Shown here piece after piece: positions 5,188-5,440 of a stretch of DNA of 5,440 nt. The first letter of the stretch is position 1. Each line of letters opens with the position of its first letter. The notes beneath the pieces are model-generated. The model searched no databases. It saw nothing but the letters and a program-made list of their open reading frames with translations, and was not told the DNA's origin. The stretch is from Actinomycetes bacterium (GTDB lineage: Bacteria; Actinomycetota; Acidimicrobiia; Acidimicrobiales; Palsa-688), in the NCBI GenBank assembly GCA_021819345.1, contig JAKARG010000235.1:1-5440 (forward strand), in the 5' to 3' direction. The position numbers and the translations under genes are program-made.

Positions 5188-5440
5188 TCAGCTCCGGCGC
5201 GCCCCGGCGGCGCGCGCCAGGTAGCAGAGCCGGGCGACCAGGACCTCGAGCACCGCCTCGGCAGGCAGGTCGCTCGCCCCCTTCAAGTCGACCTCGGCGG
5301 CGGCGAGCAGGCCGATCGCCTGCGCCGCCCCGTTGCTCCCGTAGCGACGGAGCGACCCGAGGGCCTTCTTCGCCGGGAAGCTGCTGCGCCCCGCTGCGAT
5401 CCCGAGGGCGGCCGCGGCCGCGGCCTCGCCGATGATGTCC
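5188..5440 (-). CDS. holA: DNA polymerase III subunit delta (HolA), C-terminal fragment
   Basis: The last 83 residues are present; the gene's start lies beyond the right edge. The fragment ends at a TGA at 5190-5188 and contains FPAKKALGSLRRYGSNGAAQ followed by AIGLLAAAEVDLKGASDLPA (41-60) and EAVLEVLVARL. This is the pattern of the helical domain III of HolA, in which a run like LLxxAExDLKG near the C-terminus precedes an LExLVxRL helix. HolA is the delta subunit of the clamp loader and opens the beta sliding clamp at primed DNA. The AAA+-like domains and clamp-binding element are not in view, so the call rests on the C-terminal pattern and on the gene's usual position near rpsT and lepA in actinobacteria. 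helD follows on the same strand after 89 bp. Confidence 0.83.
   Translation of the reverse strand, partial: DIIGEAAAAAALGIAAGRSSFPAKKALGSLRRYGSNGAAQAIGLLAAAEVDLKGASDLPAEAVLEVLVARLCYLARAAGARRS

Noticed and set aside
4238..5224. 328-codon plus-strand frame opposite helD and the end of holA
   Set aside because: Antisense to the helD ATPase core and without any recognisable family pattern; also runs into the end of holA.

Overview
The window is very GC-rich chromosomal DNA with almost all third codon positions G or C. Four of the five visible gene starts are GTG (or GTG/TTG). Together with the lepA / rpsT / holA neighbourhood and an actinobacterial-type HelD, this suggests a member of the Actinomycetota, possibly a deep-branching lineage such as Acidimicrobiia. 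The class is an inference; the phylum is fairly safe.

Layout from left to right. 1-82 (-): first 27 codons of a DNA photolyase/cryptochrome-family gene that runs off the left edge; it has its own well-formed promoter and probably a leaderless mRNA. 83-214: gap with that promoter and a stem-loop just after lepA. 215-2017 (-): complete lepA (elongation factor 4). 2018-2046: very short divergent promoter region with the only AT-rich island nearby. 2047-2709 (+): cytidylate-kinase-like protein of the Cytidylate_kin2 type. 2749-3018 (+): rpsT, ribosomal protein S20. 3019-3124: convergent gap holding three copies of a 15-bp palindromic core at an exact 27-bp period. 3125-5098 (-): complete HelD-type UvrD-like helicase. 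5099-5187: gap with a stem-loop. 5188-5440 (-): C-terminal 83 residues of HolA, the delta subunit of DNA polymerase III, running off the right edge.

How the genes fit together. lepA, rpsT and holA are the housekeeping backbone found near each other in many actinobacteria, with rpsT divergent from lepA and convergent with holA. Here two less regular genes sit inside it: the cytidylate-kinase-like gene, which is 39 bp upstream of rpsT and probably co-transcribed with it, and helD, between rpsT and holA. The products act in translation (LepA, S20), transcription recycling (HelD), replication (HolA) and DNA repair (photolyase). No mobile element, tRNA, rRNA or CRISPR array was seen. The most unusual non-coding structure is the phased triple hairpin between rpsT and helD. 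Nothing in the window clearly amounts to a new multi-gene system.
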